64,000 nt of DNA, from assembly GCF_009455635.1 (NCBI RefSeq), contig NZ_QPER01000002.1:372001-436000 (forward strand), written 5' to 3'. This DNA comes from Paraburkholderia agricolaris. Lineage in GTDB: Bacteria; Pseudomonadota; Gammaproteobacteria; Burkholderiales; Burkholderiaceae. Positions within the stretch are counted from its first letter, which is position 1, and the number at the start of each line of letters is the position of its first letter. Below are positions 1-8,394 of the stretch, piece by piece. The notes below the pieces were generated by a model that did no database searches, had not been told where the DNA came from, and was given only the letters and a program-made list of their open reading frames with translations. Both the position numbers and the translations under genes were made by a program.

Positions 1-135
1 ATCCATCGATTCGAACAGCACGGTGGACGCCCGCACGATGGGCGGATTGACGGCGCGTCCGCCTTCGAAGACAGGCGACGTGCCGCCCTTGACGAGGCGA
101 GTGGCCAGACCTTGCGATGAGGATTTCGATGACAT
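1..135 (-). CDS. Cys/Met metabolism PLP enzyme (cystathionine beta-lyase-like), N-terminal part
   Basis: Only the first 45 residues lie in the window; the gene runs off the left edge. The peptide starts with a Ser-rich stretch followed by LATRLVKGGTSPVFEGGRAV and then NPPIVRASTVLF, which is the usual N-terminus of the Cys/Met-metabolism PLP family (MetC, MetB, MegL). These enzymes cleave or form C-S bonds in cystathionine, cysteine or methionine. The PLP lysine and all catalytic residues are outside the window, so substrate cannot be assigned. It is the last visible gene of a minus-strand operon for cysteine-type sulfur compounds, 75 bp beyond the rhodanese gene, which fits a beta-lyase releasing sulfide or a thiol. 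Family assignment is fairly safe; specificity is inference. Confidence 0.72.
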   Translation of the reverse strand, partial: MSSKSSSQGLATRLVKGGTSPVFEGGRAVNPPIVRASTVLFESMD

Positions 136-210
136 GTCTGTTCCGGTTGTGATGACCGGACGTCGAGCGTCCGGCAAATTCGATCTCATGTTCGCAGAGG
201 TAATCGATGG

Positions 211-1800
211 CTACAGCGTAGCGGCATGCGCCCCGATCTTGAAGCCAGCCAGCTCTTCCGCATCGAGTTGCGCGAGCAGTCCGGTTTCCCAGGCAAGGTA
301 CTGCCGGGCCGCCGCCTTGTTGCCGTCGTGCCGGTCGTGCACGAAGAACAGGTAGTCGATGCATTCGCTGTCCGGCGGCAACTCGGGTGTCGCTTCAACC
401 GGCTGATCCGCTGCCGTCCACGCGGCAAAACCGCCGGCCAGCAGCATGAAGCGCGCGTTGCTGTACGGTGCATGCCGACGCCAGTCGGCGGCCGCGAGTT
501 CCGCGATGCGATCGTCGTCGGCCACCAGCACGATATCAAGGCCGGCTGCGAACACAGGGGGGCGCGAGCGGATGACCCACGTCGAGCCTGGCACGTGCGC
601 ACACCGATAGGCCGTGCTCGGCCGCAGATCGACCACTTGCGCTGTTCCGGCCGCCAACGCATCGGCAAGGGCCTCGACACTGACCGAGGACAATGCTGGC
701 AGTACGACCGCAGTGGCCACGGGTACCGATGCCCCGCTCGCGATGCCGTCACGCAGTACGTAAGCATCGTGTCCCATCAGGCGCAACCAGCTGGCGACAA
801 TCGCGGCACGCACGCCGTCGGCATCGAAAAGGACGAGACGCGCGTGACGTACGCCGACGTACTGATCGGTCGCCTGGATCAACTGGCCGCCCGGCGTATG
901 CTGCGCACCGGGCAAGCTACCCTTGGCGAATTCCTCCGGCGTGCGTACGTCGCACAGGAACAGGCTGTGCGTGCCTTCGTCGACCCAACGCGCGAGCGTG
1001 GCACGGTCGATGTCGGGAACGGTAAAGCGTTCGGCGAGTTGATGACTTGCGTGCCGCATGTCTTCGACCGCCGAGGGCGTGACCGCATCGGGATAGCGGC
1101 GCGTACTGCCGTGCTCAAGCTCGAAGTCCTCAAGGAACCAGCCCTGCGTGCCGTTCTCTAGCGCCATGACAGGATTCGAAATGCCCAGATTGATCAGCGT
1201 CTGCGCACCGATGATGCTGCGCGTGCGCCCTGCGCAATTGACGACGATGGGTGTATCCGGATTCGGCACCAGTTCGCGGATACGGTAACCCAGTTCACCG
1301 TTGGGGCAGCAGATCGACGACGGAATCGTCATCTTCAGGTATTCGTTGACCGGACGGCCATCGACGATGACGACATCGGCGCCCGAATCGCGCATCGCCG
1401 CGAGTTCTCGCGCGGTGACGCGGGGCGTATGAAAGGCCGCTTCGACAAGTTCACCGAAAGCCTTGGATCGCACGTTCACGCCGGCAAACAGCGTATAGCC
1501 CGCGCGCGTCCAGCCTGATGCGCCGTCCCGCAGTACGTACACGTCGGTATAGCCGAGGGCTTCGAGGCGCTCGGCGGCTTCGAACGCGACGGTGCCATCG
1601 CCGTCGTACACCACGACGCGAGCCGTGCGGCGCGGCGCGAGACGCGGGGCGTCGATCTCGAGCCGGCTGAACGGTAAGGGCACGGCGTAGAACAAATGGG
1701 CTTCGCCGTACTGGCCGTGCTCGCGCACATCGAACAGCGCGATTTCGGCGCCGTCGTGCAGCCAGGCTTTCAGGTCTTTTGCGGTAACCAGCGATGTCAT
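211..1800 (-). CDS. four-domain rhodanese-like sulfurtransferase
   Basis: A 529-residue protein built of four rhodanese-homology domains (about 1-105, 120-235, 260-360 and 370-490). Rhodaneses move sulfane sulfur from a donor such as thiosulfate to an acceptor through a persulfide on an active-site Cys. Only domain 2 has the loop intact: VVNCAGRTRS puts the catalytic Cys at residue 189. The matching loop positions in domains 1 (VVVYDGDGT), 3 (LVLFDADGV) and 4 (IVLVADDDR) carry no Cys, so three domains are probably structural or substrate-binding. There is no signal peptide, so it should be cytoplasmic. It follows the cysteine dioxygenase gene and precedes a Cys/Met lyase, so it probably handles sulfane sulfur released by cysteine breakdown. 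The ATG at 1800 has only a weak ribosome site, and a large hairpin lies just upstream. Confidence 0.88.
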   Translation of the reverse strand: MTSLVTAKDLKAWLHDGAEIALFDVREHGQYGEAHLFYAVPLPFSRLEIDAPRLAPRRTARVVVYDGDGTVAFEAAERLEALGYTDVYVLRDGASGWTRAGYTLFAGVNVRSKAFGELVEAAFHTPRVTARELAAMRDSGADVVIVDGRPVNEYLKMTIPSSICCPNGELGYRIRELVPNPDTPIVVNCAGRTRSIIGAQTLINLGISNPVMALENGTQGWFLEDFELEHGSTRRYPDAVTPSAVEDMRHASHQLAERFTVPDIDRATLARWVDEGTHSLFLCDVRTPEEFAKGSLPGAQHTPGGQLIQATDQYVGVRHARLVLFDADGVRAAIVASWLRLMGHDAYVLRDGIASGASVPVATAVVLPALSSVSVEALADALAAGTAQVVDLRPSTAYRCAHVPGSTWVIRSRPPVFAAGLDIVLVADDDRIAELAAADWRRHAPYSNARFMLLAGGFAAWTAADQPVEATPELPPDSECIDYLFFVHDRHDGNKAAARQYLAWETGLLAQLDAEELAGFKIGAHAATL

Positions 1801-1890
1801 GACGATAAGAGATCGGATCGAAAGGATGAGCGGGGCCGCACCGCGAGCAACGCTGCGGTGGACGGCAACAGGGTGTGTCAGGTAAGGCGG

Positions 1891-1922
1891 GTTCCGGAGC
1901 GGCAGCGCTGCCGTTCCGGAAC
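1891..1922. repeat. 32-bp near-perfect palindrome between two operon genes
   Basis: Two 16-base arms (GTTCCGGAGCGGCAGC and its near-complement) meet with no loop; one mismatch interrupts the pairing. It sits between the stop of the dioxygenase gene and the start of the rhodanese gene. No T-run follows on either strand, so it does not look like an intrinsic terminator. An mRNA stabilising or processing hairpin inside the operon is the likeliest reading. Confidence 0.6.
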
Positions 1923-1931
1923 GCGCGGGAA

Positions 1932-2528
1932 TCAGCGGCGCGTTTTAACGCCGATATCCATGATCTGGTACCGGCCGGTGGCCAGATCGAACGTGATGCG
2001 TTCGGTCAGCGTTTCGAGCGCGCGACCGTACATGTGGAGATGGCGGATCGGCGCGTCGCCCTTGATCTCGACGGCGTGGATGTCGTCGGCCGCGAGTGCT
2101 ATGCCGTGACCCGGATCGACGACCACGGTATCGGTCACCTCCAGAGTGCCGACGCCGGGGATAGTGCCGTCGTCGGTGCGGCGATAGACGTAGTTGTATT
2201 CCGTTCCCTCGACCGCGGCGATGCATGCCCACGTCGTATGGTTGTGCGGCGTGATCTTCTTGCCGGGACGCATGACATTCAGGTACAGCGCGTAGCTCTG
2301 GTTCGCGTCCTCCGAAATCAGATAACGCGCCTGCAACTCGCCTTCGGCCGGCGCCGGGAACTCAGCGTCTTGCCAGAACGTACTGTATGCGGCGAGGGCC
2401 TTGACCTCGTCGAGCACGGCGGCCAGCGCGGTGCGAGTCTCGCCCTCGCGTGCCAGCGTGGCCTTCATGGCGGCAATCGAAGCGGCGACGGCGGCCTGAC
2501 GTTGTTGAGGAACGGACAGCGTGGACAT
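1932..2528 (-). CDS. cysteine dioxygenase-type cupin
   Basis: A 198-residue single-domain cupin of the cysteine (or 3-mercaptopropionate) dioxygenase family, which uses Fe(II) and O2 to oxidise a thiol to its sulfinic acid. The iron-binding triad is visible: H95 and H97 in ITPHNHTTW and H151 in [10 protein letters not shown]68 in [10 protein letters not shown] is positioned like the carboxylate-binding Arg of type I enzymes, and Y113 lies in the region after the first cupin motif. Length is normal for the family. It is the fifth gene of the minus-strand operon, after the amino-acid ABC transporter ATPase, which supports cysteine or a close thiol as substrate. Family certain, exact thiol substrate not. 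Confidence 0.87.
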   Translation of the reverse strand: MSTLSVPQQRQAAVAASIAAMKATLAREGETRTALAAVLDEVKALAAYSTFWQDAEFPAPAEGELQARYLISEDANQSYALYLNVMRPGKKITPHNHTTWACIAAVEGTEYNYVYRRTDDGTIPGVGTLEVTDTVVVDPGHGIALAADDIHAVEIKGDAPIRHLHMYGRALETLTERITFDLATGRYQIMDIGVKTRR

Positions 2529-2563
2529 AACAGGATTCTCCGAACGGTATTGAGCAAAAAATG

Positions 2564-2587
2564 AGTCGTTAAGTCGTTAAGTCGTTG
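2564..2587. repeat. three 8-bp tandem repeats in an intercistronic gap
   Basis: The unit AGTCGTTA occurs twice and is followed by AGTCGTTG, directly head to tail, between the ATPase stop and the dioxygenase ribosome site. It is short enough to arise by slippage and could vary in copy number. No function can be assigned. Confidence 0.6.
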
Positions 2588-2601
2588 AGGCGATCAGGGG
2601 T

Positions 2602-3357
2602 TCAATCGACCAGCGTGGCGGCGTGCGACGCGGGGCGCAGCACGTCCTGCAGAAAGCGCTGCGCGCGCGCATGCGCGGGACGATCGAAGAACTGCGCGGG
2701 CGGCGCGTCCTCGAGTAATTCGCCCTGGTCCATGAACCAGACGCGGCTCGCGACTTCCCGTGCGAAGCCCATCTCGTGGGTGACGATCATCATCGTCATG
2801 CCTTCGTCGGCGAGCGAGCGCATCACCTGCAATACTTCCTGCACCATCTCGGGATCGAGCGCGCTGGTCGGTTCGTCGAACAGCATGAGCGGCGGCTTCA
2901 TCGCCAGCGCGCGCGCAATCGCCACCCGCTGCTGTTGGCCACCGGAGAGATTGGCCGGCATCGCGTCGATCCTGTTTGCCAGCCCGACTTTGGCGAGCAG
3001 GGTCTCGGCCTGAGCGACGGCCGCGTCACGCGACATACCCAGTACCTTGGTCGGCCCAAGAATGAGGTTCTGCCGCACGGAGAGGTTCTGGAACAGGTTG
3101 AAGCTCTGGAATACAAAGCCGATTCGCGCCCGCAGCCGGTTGACGTTGCAGTCACGCGCGACGACGTCGCGCCCCTCGAACAGGATGCGTCCGCTCTGGA
3201 TGGCTTCGAGACGCGTCACGGTGCGGATCAGCGTCGATTTGCCGGAGCCTGACGGACCGCACACCACGACCACTTCGCCTCGGTTGATCGTCGCGTCAAT
3301 TCCCTTGAGCACGTGGAAGGTGCCGTAATACTTGTTTACGTTCTCGAATGCGAGCAT
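2602..3357 (-). CDS. polar amino-acid ABC transporter ATP-binding protein
   Basis: A 251-residue GlnQ/HisP-type ATPase that powers uptake of a polar amino acid. Walker [10 protein letters not shown] is at 34-42, the Q-loop Gln at 84, the signature LSGGQQQR at 137-144, Walker B LMLFDEP at 157-163 and the H-loop His at 194; all are intact. It follows the second permease gene by 18 bp, and the dioxygenase gene comes next. With the two permeases and the binding protein it makes a complete PAAT-family importer. The neighbouring thiol dioxygenase, rhodanese and Cys/Met lyase point to cystine, cysteine or another sulfur amino acid as cargo, which is inference from context. Confidence 0.95.
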   Translation of the reverse strand: MLAFENVNKYYGTFHVLKGIDATINRGEVVVVCGPSGSGKSTLIRTVTRLEAIQSGRILFEGRDVVARDCNVNRLRARIGFVFQSFNLFQNLSVRQNLILGPTKVLGMSRDAAVAQAETLLAKVGLANRIDAMPANLSGGQQQRVAIARALAMKPPLMLFDEPTSALDPEMVQEVLQVMRSLADEGMTMMIVTHEMGFAREVASRVWFMDQGELLEDAPPAQFFDRPAHARAQRFLQDVLRPASHAATLVD

Positions 3358-3375
3358 GGTGTAGGGGTCTCCTGA

Positions 3376-4068
3376 TTACGCGAGCCCGATGCGATGACGG
3401 GCGACGCGGCGCTCCAGCCACCCGGCGAAACGGGAGATTGCGAAGCACAACACGAAATAGAAAGCGGCGAGCACCAGGAAGGTTTGCAAGGGCTTGGTCA
3501 ACGTGATCGCATTCACCTGGGCCGCCGAATACGTGAGTTCAGGTACGCCGATCACGTAGGCGAGCGATGTCGCCTTGATGATCGACACGGACTGATTCAC
3601 GATCGACGGAAGCATGTTGGTGAGCGCTTGCGGCAACTGCACATAGCGCATGCTCTGCAGCCATGAGAGGCCGTTCGAGCGTGCCGATTCCATCTGGCCG
3701 CGCGGCAGGCTTTCGAGGCCGGCACGCACGATCTGCGCGAGAAACGCGCTCTCGTAGACGATGATCGCGCACACCGCGGTCGTGAAGGCCGAGACTTCGG
3801 CGCCCACCAGCAGCGGTACGGCGAAATACGCCCAGAAGATGATCAGCAGCAACGGGATGCCGCGTACGAAGCGCGTCCATACGCCCGCACCGGTCCGTAG
3901 CCAGCGCCACGGCGAGACTTGCGCCATGCCGATAGCGATCGCGAGCGGAAACGATGCGACGAGCCCGAGCGCCGCGAGGATCAACGTGTTTGCCACGCCG
4001 CCGAGCGGGCCGTTTGGCCATGCGCCAACAAGGAATAGCGCCAGATGGTCATGCAGGATTTCAAACAT
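3376..4068 (-). CDS. amino-acid ABC transporter permease (second permease)
   Basis: A 230-residue integral membrane protein of the HisM/GlnP type with about five membrane segments and the EAA-type coupling loop around RGQMESARSNGLSWLQSMRY. The start MFEILHDHL at 4068 is chosen because CAGGAG lies 8 bases upstream; a longer reading from 4107 would overlap the previous gene by 35 bases. Only 4 bases separate it from the upstream permease stop, so the two are probably translationally coupled and form the heterodimeric channel. Spacing to the ATPase is 18 bp. Cargo is inferred to be a sulfur amino acid from the rest of the operon. Confidence 0.92.
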   Translation of the reverse strand: MFEILHDHLALFLVGAWPNGPLGGVANTLILAALGLVASFPLAIAIGMAQVSPWRWLRTGAGVWTRFVRGIPLLLIIFWAYFAVPLLVGAEVSAFTTAVCAIIVYESAFLAQIVRAGLESLPRGQMESARSNGLSWLQSMRYVQLPQALTNMLPSIVNQSVSIIKATSLAYVIGVPELTYSAAQVNAITLTKPLQTFLVLAAFYFVLCFAISRFAGWLERRVARHRIGLA

Positions 4069-4072
4069 GACG

Positions 4073-4765
4073 TCAAACTCCTGTGGGCGCCGTACGGCGT
4101 TTGACAAAGTGTTCCGAAAGCGCCATCAGCGCCAGCGTGCCGATCAGATACAGAACAGTGGCCACAAGGAAGATGTCGAAGGTGCGGAACGTGAGGTTGT
4201 CGATCTGCTTCGTGCGATAGAGCAGTTCGTGCACGCCAATGGCCATTGCCAGCGAACTGTTCTTGAACAACAGCAATGCCTGGTTGAGCAGCGCCGGGAG
4301 CGCGGCCCTGATGCCCTGCGGCAGGATTACGTAGCGCAATGACTGCAGATACGTGAGGCCGATTGACCACGCAGCTTCCTGCTGGGTATAGGGTATTGCG
4401 CGGAGCCCGGAGCGGATGTCCTCGGAGACGAAAGCGCCCGAGTTCAACGAAAGCGCGACGGCGGCGAGAAAGAACTCGGTATTGCCCGCGTTGATCCACA
4501 GCTTGAGCGGCTCAGGCAGGATCTGTGGAACCCCGAAATACCAGACGAGAATCTGCACCAGCACCGGCACGTTGCGATGGTATTCGACGATCACCACGAC
4601 AAGCGCCTTGCAGAAGCGAATCGGCAGCGCGCGCAGCGTGGCGAGCACGATACCGATCGCGCTTGCCATCAGACCCGAGACGACGAACAGGCGCACCGTG
4701 GTCAGCACGCCGTTTCGTAGCAGCGTTAGGTAACCGTCGTCGAGAAGGAACGAGAAATCGAACAT
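4073..4765 (-). CDS. amino-acid ABC transporter permease (first permease)
   Basis: A 230-residue HisQ/GlnP-type inner-membrane permease with about five hydrophobic segments and the coupling loop around RAIPYTQQEAAWSIGLTY, where the ATPase docks. It starts 10 bp after the binding-protein gene and ends 4 bp before the second permease, so it belongs to the same transcript. Having two different permease genes is normal for polar amino-acid importers. No unusual residues were seen. Confidence 0.93.
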   Translation of the reverse strand: MFDFSFLLDDGYLTLLRNGVLTTVRLFVVSGLMASAIGIVLATLRALPIRFCKALVVVIVEYHRNVPVLVQILVWYFGVPQILPEPLKLWINAGNTEFFLAAVALSLNSGAFVSEDIRSGLRAIPYTQQEAAWSIGLTYLQSLRYVILPQGIRAALPALLNQALLLFKNSSLAMAIGVHELLYRTKQIDNLTFRTFDIFLVATVLYLIGTLALMALSEHFVKRRTAPTGV

Positions 4766-4775
4766 TGTCTTGGGA

Positions 4776-5600
4776 TCACTGTGCCTTGATGGGCTCGACC
4801 TTGTAGTCGCGCGTGAACTTGTAGACGGAGTTCGTGCCGAGCCACTTGTCGAAGCTCGTCTGCAGGCCGTTGGTCTTGTCGTAGTCGAGGAGGATCTTGT
4901 TGACGGCCGCCATCAACGCCGGTTCGTTCTTGTTCATCACCACGCCCCAGCGCTCCTCGTACACCGGGCTGGCGAGCAGCCGATATTGCTGGCCATGGTT
5001 CTGTGCCGCCTCGTTGGCAAAGCGCGCGAGGATCAGCTGACCGGCGACCAGGCCGTCGACCTTGTGTTGTTGCAGCGCGAGATAGGCGGACGAGATGTCG
5101 TGAAAGGTCAGCAGGTTCGAGTCGGGCAGGCTTGTCACGGCGACCGCCGCTGAACTGGAGCCTTCGGACGCGGCGATCTTCTTGCCCGCGAGTTGATTGA
5201 GCGTCTGAATCGGCGAGTCGGCGCGCACCAGCACACGAATGGGCGCGACGAAGTACTGATCGCTGAAGTCGACCTGCGTGGCACGCGCCGGCATCCACGC
5301 CATGGCGGCGGCCAGCAGGTCCACACGATGTGTCTTGAGTTCGGCGATTCGTGCGTCGGTCGAGAGCGCGCGTTGGTCGAGTTTTACCCCGAGTCCCTGC
5401 GCGAGCGCGCGGCAAACATCGACATCGAAGCCGACGATCTGCCGCGTGGCGGTATCGGGGAAGGCATAAGGTTCGCTGGCATTCTGCGTGCCGCACACGA
5501 GCGTGCCGCGCGCCTTGATGTCGGCCAGCGCGTCAGCATGCGCGACGCCTGCGGTGGCAGTCGTTGTGAAGATAAGGACAGCCAGTTTTCGTTGCCACAT
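4776..5600 (-). CDS. periplasmic amino-acid-binding protein
   Basis: A 274-residue family 3 solute-binding protein. Residues 1-22 form a signal peptide ending in AGVAHA, followed by DALADIKARGTLVCGTQN, the standard opening of these proteins. The ligand-binding pattern TDARIAEL, with a conserved Arg contacting the ligand carboxylate, is present. It is the first gene of the minus-strand operon and should deliver the amino acid to the two permeases. Divergent from it is a LysR regulator with 193 bp between the starts, the usual arrangement for LysR control of an uptake operon. Confidence 0.93.
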   Translation of the reverse strand: MWQRKLAVLIFTTTATAGVAHADALADIKARGTLVCGTQNASEPYAFPDTATRQIVGFDVDVCRALAQGLGVKLDQRALSTDARIAELKTHRVDLLAAAMAWMPARATQVDFSDQYFVAPIRVLVRADSPIQTLNQLAGKKIAASEGSSSAAVAVTSLPDSNLLTFHDISSAYLALQQHKVDGLVAGQLILARFANEAAQNHGQQYRLLASPVYEERWGVVMNKNEPALMAAVNKILLDYDKTNGLQTSFDKWLGTNSVYKFTRDYKVEPIKAQ

Positions 5601-5698
5601 GGTCTTTCGTCTCCGATTGAATGAAGCTGATTCCCCGCTTCGGCGCCTTGCGGGGGTGACCGCGACGCGCCGACGTTATCGCCAATTCCTTAAATATT

Positions 5699-5713
5699 GC
5701 TTGAGTGTCAAGC
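5699..5713. promoter_or_regulatory. candidate LysR operator between sulfur operon and regulator
   Basis: GCTTGA and TCAAGC form a perfect 6+3+6 inverted repeat in the AT-rich divergent promoter region. The T...A spacing resembles LysR-type boxes. It lies about 100 bp upstream of the binding-protein start and about 80 bp upstream of the regulator start. Assignment to the adjacent regulator is inference. Confidence 0.5.
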
Positions 5714-5793
5714 AGGTTATCGCGAGAATGACCGGCAACAATTTAATTTTTAACGCGAAAGCATTAGAAATTCTGAAGTGAGCGAAGCGGGTG

Positions 5794-6663
5794 ATGCGAA
5801 ACCTCGATATCGATTTGTTGCGTACTTTCGTCGCGATTGCACAGCATGAAACCTTTGCGGCGGCGGCCGAGCGCGTGGGCCGCACGCAGTCCGCCGTGAC
5901 GCAGCAGATGCAGCGGCTCGAGCAGGAGATGGGGTGCTCGCTGTTCGAGAAGCGTGGTCGGCACAAGTCGATGACGCCCGACGGGACGCGGCTGATGGCC
6001 TATGCGCACAAGATCCTGGCGTTGAACGACCAGGCGGTGCAGGTGATACAAACGCGCGGGCCAATCGAGAAAATTCGCATTGGCTCGCCGCACGACGTGG
6101 CGGACTCGATCTTGCCGAATCTTTTGCGGCGTCTGTCGAAGCTCTCGCCCGAGTTGCAGATGGAGATCAACGTCGGCCGCAGTCCGTTCCTGATGGATGC
6201 GCTGCGCGACAAGGAACTCGATCTGGCGATTTCCACGCGTTATGACAATGCGTTTCCGGGAATCAAGCTGCGCACTTCGCCGATGGTATGGATCTGTGCG
6301 GAGGACTTTATCTTCGACGCAACCGCGCCCGTGCCGTTGGTGATGGCCGACGAGCTGAGCCTGTTTCGTCAAGTATCGATTTCGTGTCTGGACGAGCGGC
6401 ACATTCTGTGGCGAACCAGCTATATCTCACCGACGCTCGTGGGGATCAAGGCGGCTATCAGTGCTGGCTTGGGTGTGACCGCCCGCACGACTGAATTGCT
6501 TGACGCGAATATGCGTGTGTTGACGGAGGCGGATGGTTTGCCGCGTCTGCCGGAAGTCGCGTTTTATCTTTATGTGCAGCCCAGTTGTACGAGTCCGATT
6601 CTGCGTGAACTGTTCGATTCGAACGAGCATATTGCGACGCGGTTTGGGCCGCAGTTTGTGTGA
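5794..6663 (+). CDS. LysR-family regulator, divergent to sulfur operon
   Basis: A 289-residue LysR-type regulator. The N-terminal winged helix (residues 1-65) has the family pattern DLLRTFVAIAQ, then AAAERVGRTQSAVTQQMQRL and SLFEKRGR; the rest is the periplasmic-binding-like effector domain. The ATG at 5794 is chosen over the GTG three bases earlier. It is divergent from the cystine/cysteine-type transport and oxidation operon and probably regulates it in response to a sulfur amino acid or a metabolite. The effector is unknown. Confidence 0.9.
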   Translation: MRNLDIDLLRTFVAIAQHETFAAAAERVGRTQSAVTQQMQRLEQEMGCSLFEKRGRHKSMTPDGTRLMAYAHKILALNDQAVQVIQTRGPIEKIRIGSPHDVADSILPNLLRRLSKLSPELQMEINVGRSPFLMDALRDKELDLAISTRYDNAFPGIKLRTSPMVWICAEDFIFDATAPVPLVMADELSLFRQVSISCLDERHILWRTSYISPTLVGIKAAISAGLGVTARTTELLDANMRVLTEADGLPRLPEVAFYLYVQPSCTSPILRELFDSNEHIATRFGPQFV

Positions 6664-6801
6664 GTGGTGGGGTGGGGGTGGTGTGGTCACGATAGCGCGA
6701 TGCCGATGGGTGGGTGGCTGCGTTGACGGACTGTGCATGTCCTTTGTCCTACCGCTCCTTATCCTTTAGGCCAAATCAAACATTTGGCTTGCACGGTCGG
6801 A

Positions 6802-6828
6802 TTCAAGCGCGGTGGTCTGCCTTATAAT
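6802..6828 (+). promoter_or_regulatory. candidate promoter of structured leader RNA
   Basis: A perfect TATAAT lies at 6823-6828. The best upstream hexamer is TTCAAG at 6802-6807 with a short 15-bp spacer, so the -35 assignment is weak. Transcription would start near 6835, right at the first hairpin of the structured leader. Confidence 0.5.
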
Positions 6829-6837
6829 TGTCGAGTC

Positions 6838-7016
6838 GTCGGGATACACCCGGCGATCAGGTTTGACAGCCTGTAGTCAGAAACCGCACACCCGCTCAGG
6901 CGGGGCGTGCGTCTACCTCTGCACGTCTATATTCCAATGGGCGGGCCTTGGTAGGGGAGCCGCAAGGCTCGCCGGTATGTTTCTGACCCGGTCTGTCAAC
7001 CCTACTTCGTGCCCGC
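6838..7016 (+). ncRNA. structured leader RNA with nested long-range stems (C4-like candidate)
   Basis: Several stems can be read directly. CGGG/CCCG forms a hairpin at 6840-6852. GGTTTGACAG (6860-6869) pairs with CTGTCAACC (6993-7001), and inside it TCAGAAAC (6877-6884) pairs perfectly with GTTTCTGA (6979-6986). Within that closing helix lie CCCGC-TCAG-GCGGG (6891-6904), CGTGC/GCACG (6906-6925) and GAGCC-GCAA-GGCTC (6957-6970), the last with a GNRA tetraloop. GCGGGC (6941-6946) can also pair with GCCCGC (7011-7016), and CCCGCTCA occurs twice (6891, 7012). A perfect -10 box precedes it and a small gene follows at 7074. The architecture recalls C4 antisense RNAs in front of phage ash/icd genes; that match is inference, and a riboswitch-like or other leader is possible. 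Confidence 0.6.
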
Positions 7017-7073
7017 TCACCCACGTTTCCAGCGAGTGTCGGGCGATCCGAGAAGTAACAGGGAGATCGCGCC

Positions 7074-7544
7074 ATGAGCAAATCCACTAAAAAACAACCC
7101 GCTTCACGTCCACCTGTCGACGCACTCCAGTACGAAAAGCTTGCGCTGTCGGCATTCGATTTGTGTAACCGGCACCTGGATCAACTGAATACCTTGATCA
7201 CACTTACGTCCTCAATATGTAGGAATCCTCCCATTACACTTGAGGAAAGACGGCGCCGTCAGACACTCCTTGAATTGCTGGTGGATACGTCGGAGCGGTA
7301 TCAACAGGAACTCCAGTGCGACCGTGAGTTATACCAGGTGATTGCGCTCGATGCAAAGGGCGTTCCGCAAAACCGCATCACCGCACGTCATGCGGCGAAC
7401 CTGCTTGCGGAAGAGGTAGTGCAGCGAGGTGGGGAGTCTATTGCGACTGAAAATGCGTCACTGGGGGAAAACGGGTCGGCAGAAGGTGCCGCGGCGTTGA
7501 GCGCTGAGGATGCGGAAGAACAAGCGGTTGTCGCAGTTAGCTAG
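7074..7544 (+). CDS. small protein of unknown function behind structured leader
   Basis: A 156-residue soluble protein that I do not recognise as a named family. Residues 25-125 are predicted helical, with an ERRRRQTLLELLVDTSERY stretch that may form a coiled coil. The C-terminal 35 residues are acidic and Ala/Glu-rich, and there is no signal peptide or membrane segment. The ATG has GGGAG upstream. Short helical proteins like this behind a highly structured leader are typical of phage-derived loci in Burkholderia. It stands alone with no operon partner, and a 9-bp-stem inverted repeat lies 64 bp after the stop. It may be a prophage relic or a genus-specific regulator; no function is assigned. 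Confidence 0.7.
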   Translation: MSKSTKKQPASRPPVDALQYEKLALSAFDLCNRHLDQLNTLITLTSSICRNPPITLEERRRRQTLLELLVDTSERYQQELQCDRELYQVIALDAKGVPQNRITARHAANLLAEEVVQRGGESIATENASLGENGSAEGAAALSAEDAEEQAVVAVS

Positions 7545-7608
7545 GCGATCGTCGACGATTCACCTCGTCGGTTCTGCGGACTGCGCTTATGTGGTGAGTT
7601 GCAGCGGA

Positions 7609-7645
7609 GCACCCCGCAATGAGGTCCCGACGCGTCGCGGGGTGC
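7609..7645. repeat. inverted repeat after the small gene
   Basis: GCACCCCGC and GCGGGGTGC are perfect 9-base complements separated by 19 bases. It lies downstream of the small gene and could end its transcript, but there is no T-run, so a Rho-independent terminator is not supported. Confidence 0.5.
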
Positions 7646-8394
7646 GGCGCGTAGATTAGTTTGCAGAGGAACTCCGCCTGCAACATCGGGGACGGGTCTG
7701 GGCAACGCGATTCGATTTAAACCGGTTTGCGATCAGGGTTGAACGTATAACCGCTCGCGCTTGTACCGCGCAATTATAAAGATGGATCTGCCGTATTGCT
7801 TTCGACAACTGAAAATGAGGATCTTTTGGATACCCTGTTCGAACAACCTTCCCCAACAATCAGAACGGCCGGCTTTTCTTCTGGATATATATTCGTGGGT
7901 GCGCGAACTACTTGGCGAGTACTATTTTATTTTGTATAGACACATCCGTAGTGGAGACCCCTCCATGTCGAATGGCAAAATCTGATCATTAAATACAGAG
8001 GCATGCCGTACAAGCGGCTTAGTGGTGCAATTCGCCTGTAGCAGGATTTGCATATTCGATGTCGAGGTTCGGCTAAGGCCCGTCAGTCACCTACCCAACT
8101 CGCCGCGAATTTCCCTTGTCGGCCATTTCGGTCCTTCCGTCTGCTTTAAAGCCGTCCCTCAAGAAGTGCCATTGCGACAAGCGGATACGAAGATCTCCAC
8201 AGAGGCATGCGTGTCGACCGCCTACGCCATTGACGCTAGATTCGTAAGCAGCCGACGAACACACCTCGGCTGCTAATTCGTGCCGGTCAAGCCACGGCGG
8301 GGAGCCGGGCTGTTCGAATCAGACCGCGCTGATGGCGGCGCCGCACTGGCTGGGTCGAAGTGAGCCGGTGAACGACCCACTGCGTGCATCGCGC
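7646..8394. other. gene-poor stretch with one dispersed-repeat match
   Basis: I see no convincing gene here. The longest open frames lack ribosome sites and recognisable domains. The segment 7900-7990 is AT-rich. Bases 8081-8130 resemble bases 35428-35480 (shared CGTCAGT, CCAAC, CGCCGCG and CGAATT blocks), so this is probably a degraded copy of a dispersed repeat. Confidence 0.45.

Noticed and set aside
226-1161. Long plus-strand open frame opposite the rhodanese gene
   Set aside because: It mirrors the coding frame of the rhodanese, has no ribosome site and no domain; GC-rich DNA commonly leaves such antisense frames open.
7656-7859. 67-codon minus-strand frame
   Set aside because: No ribosome site, no protein character, and it lies in degraded repeat-like DNA.
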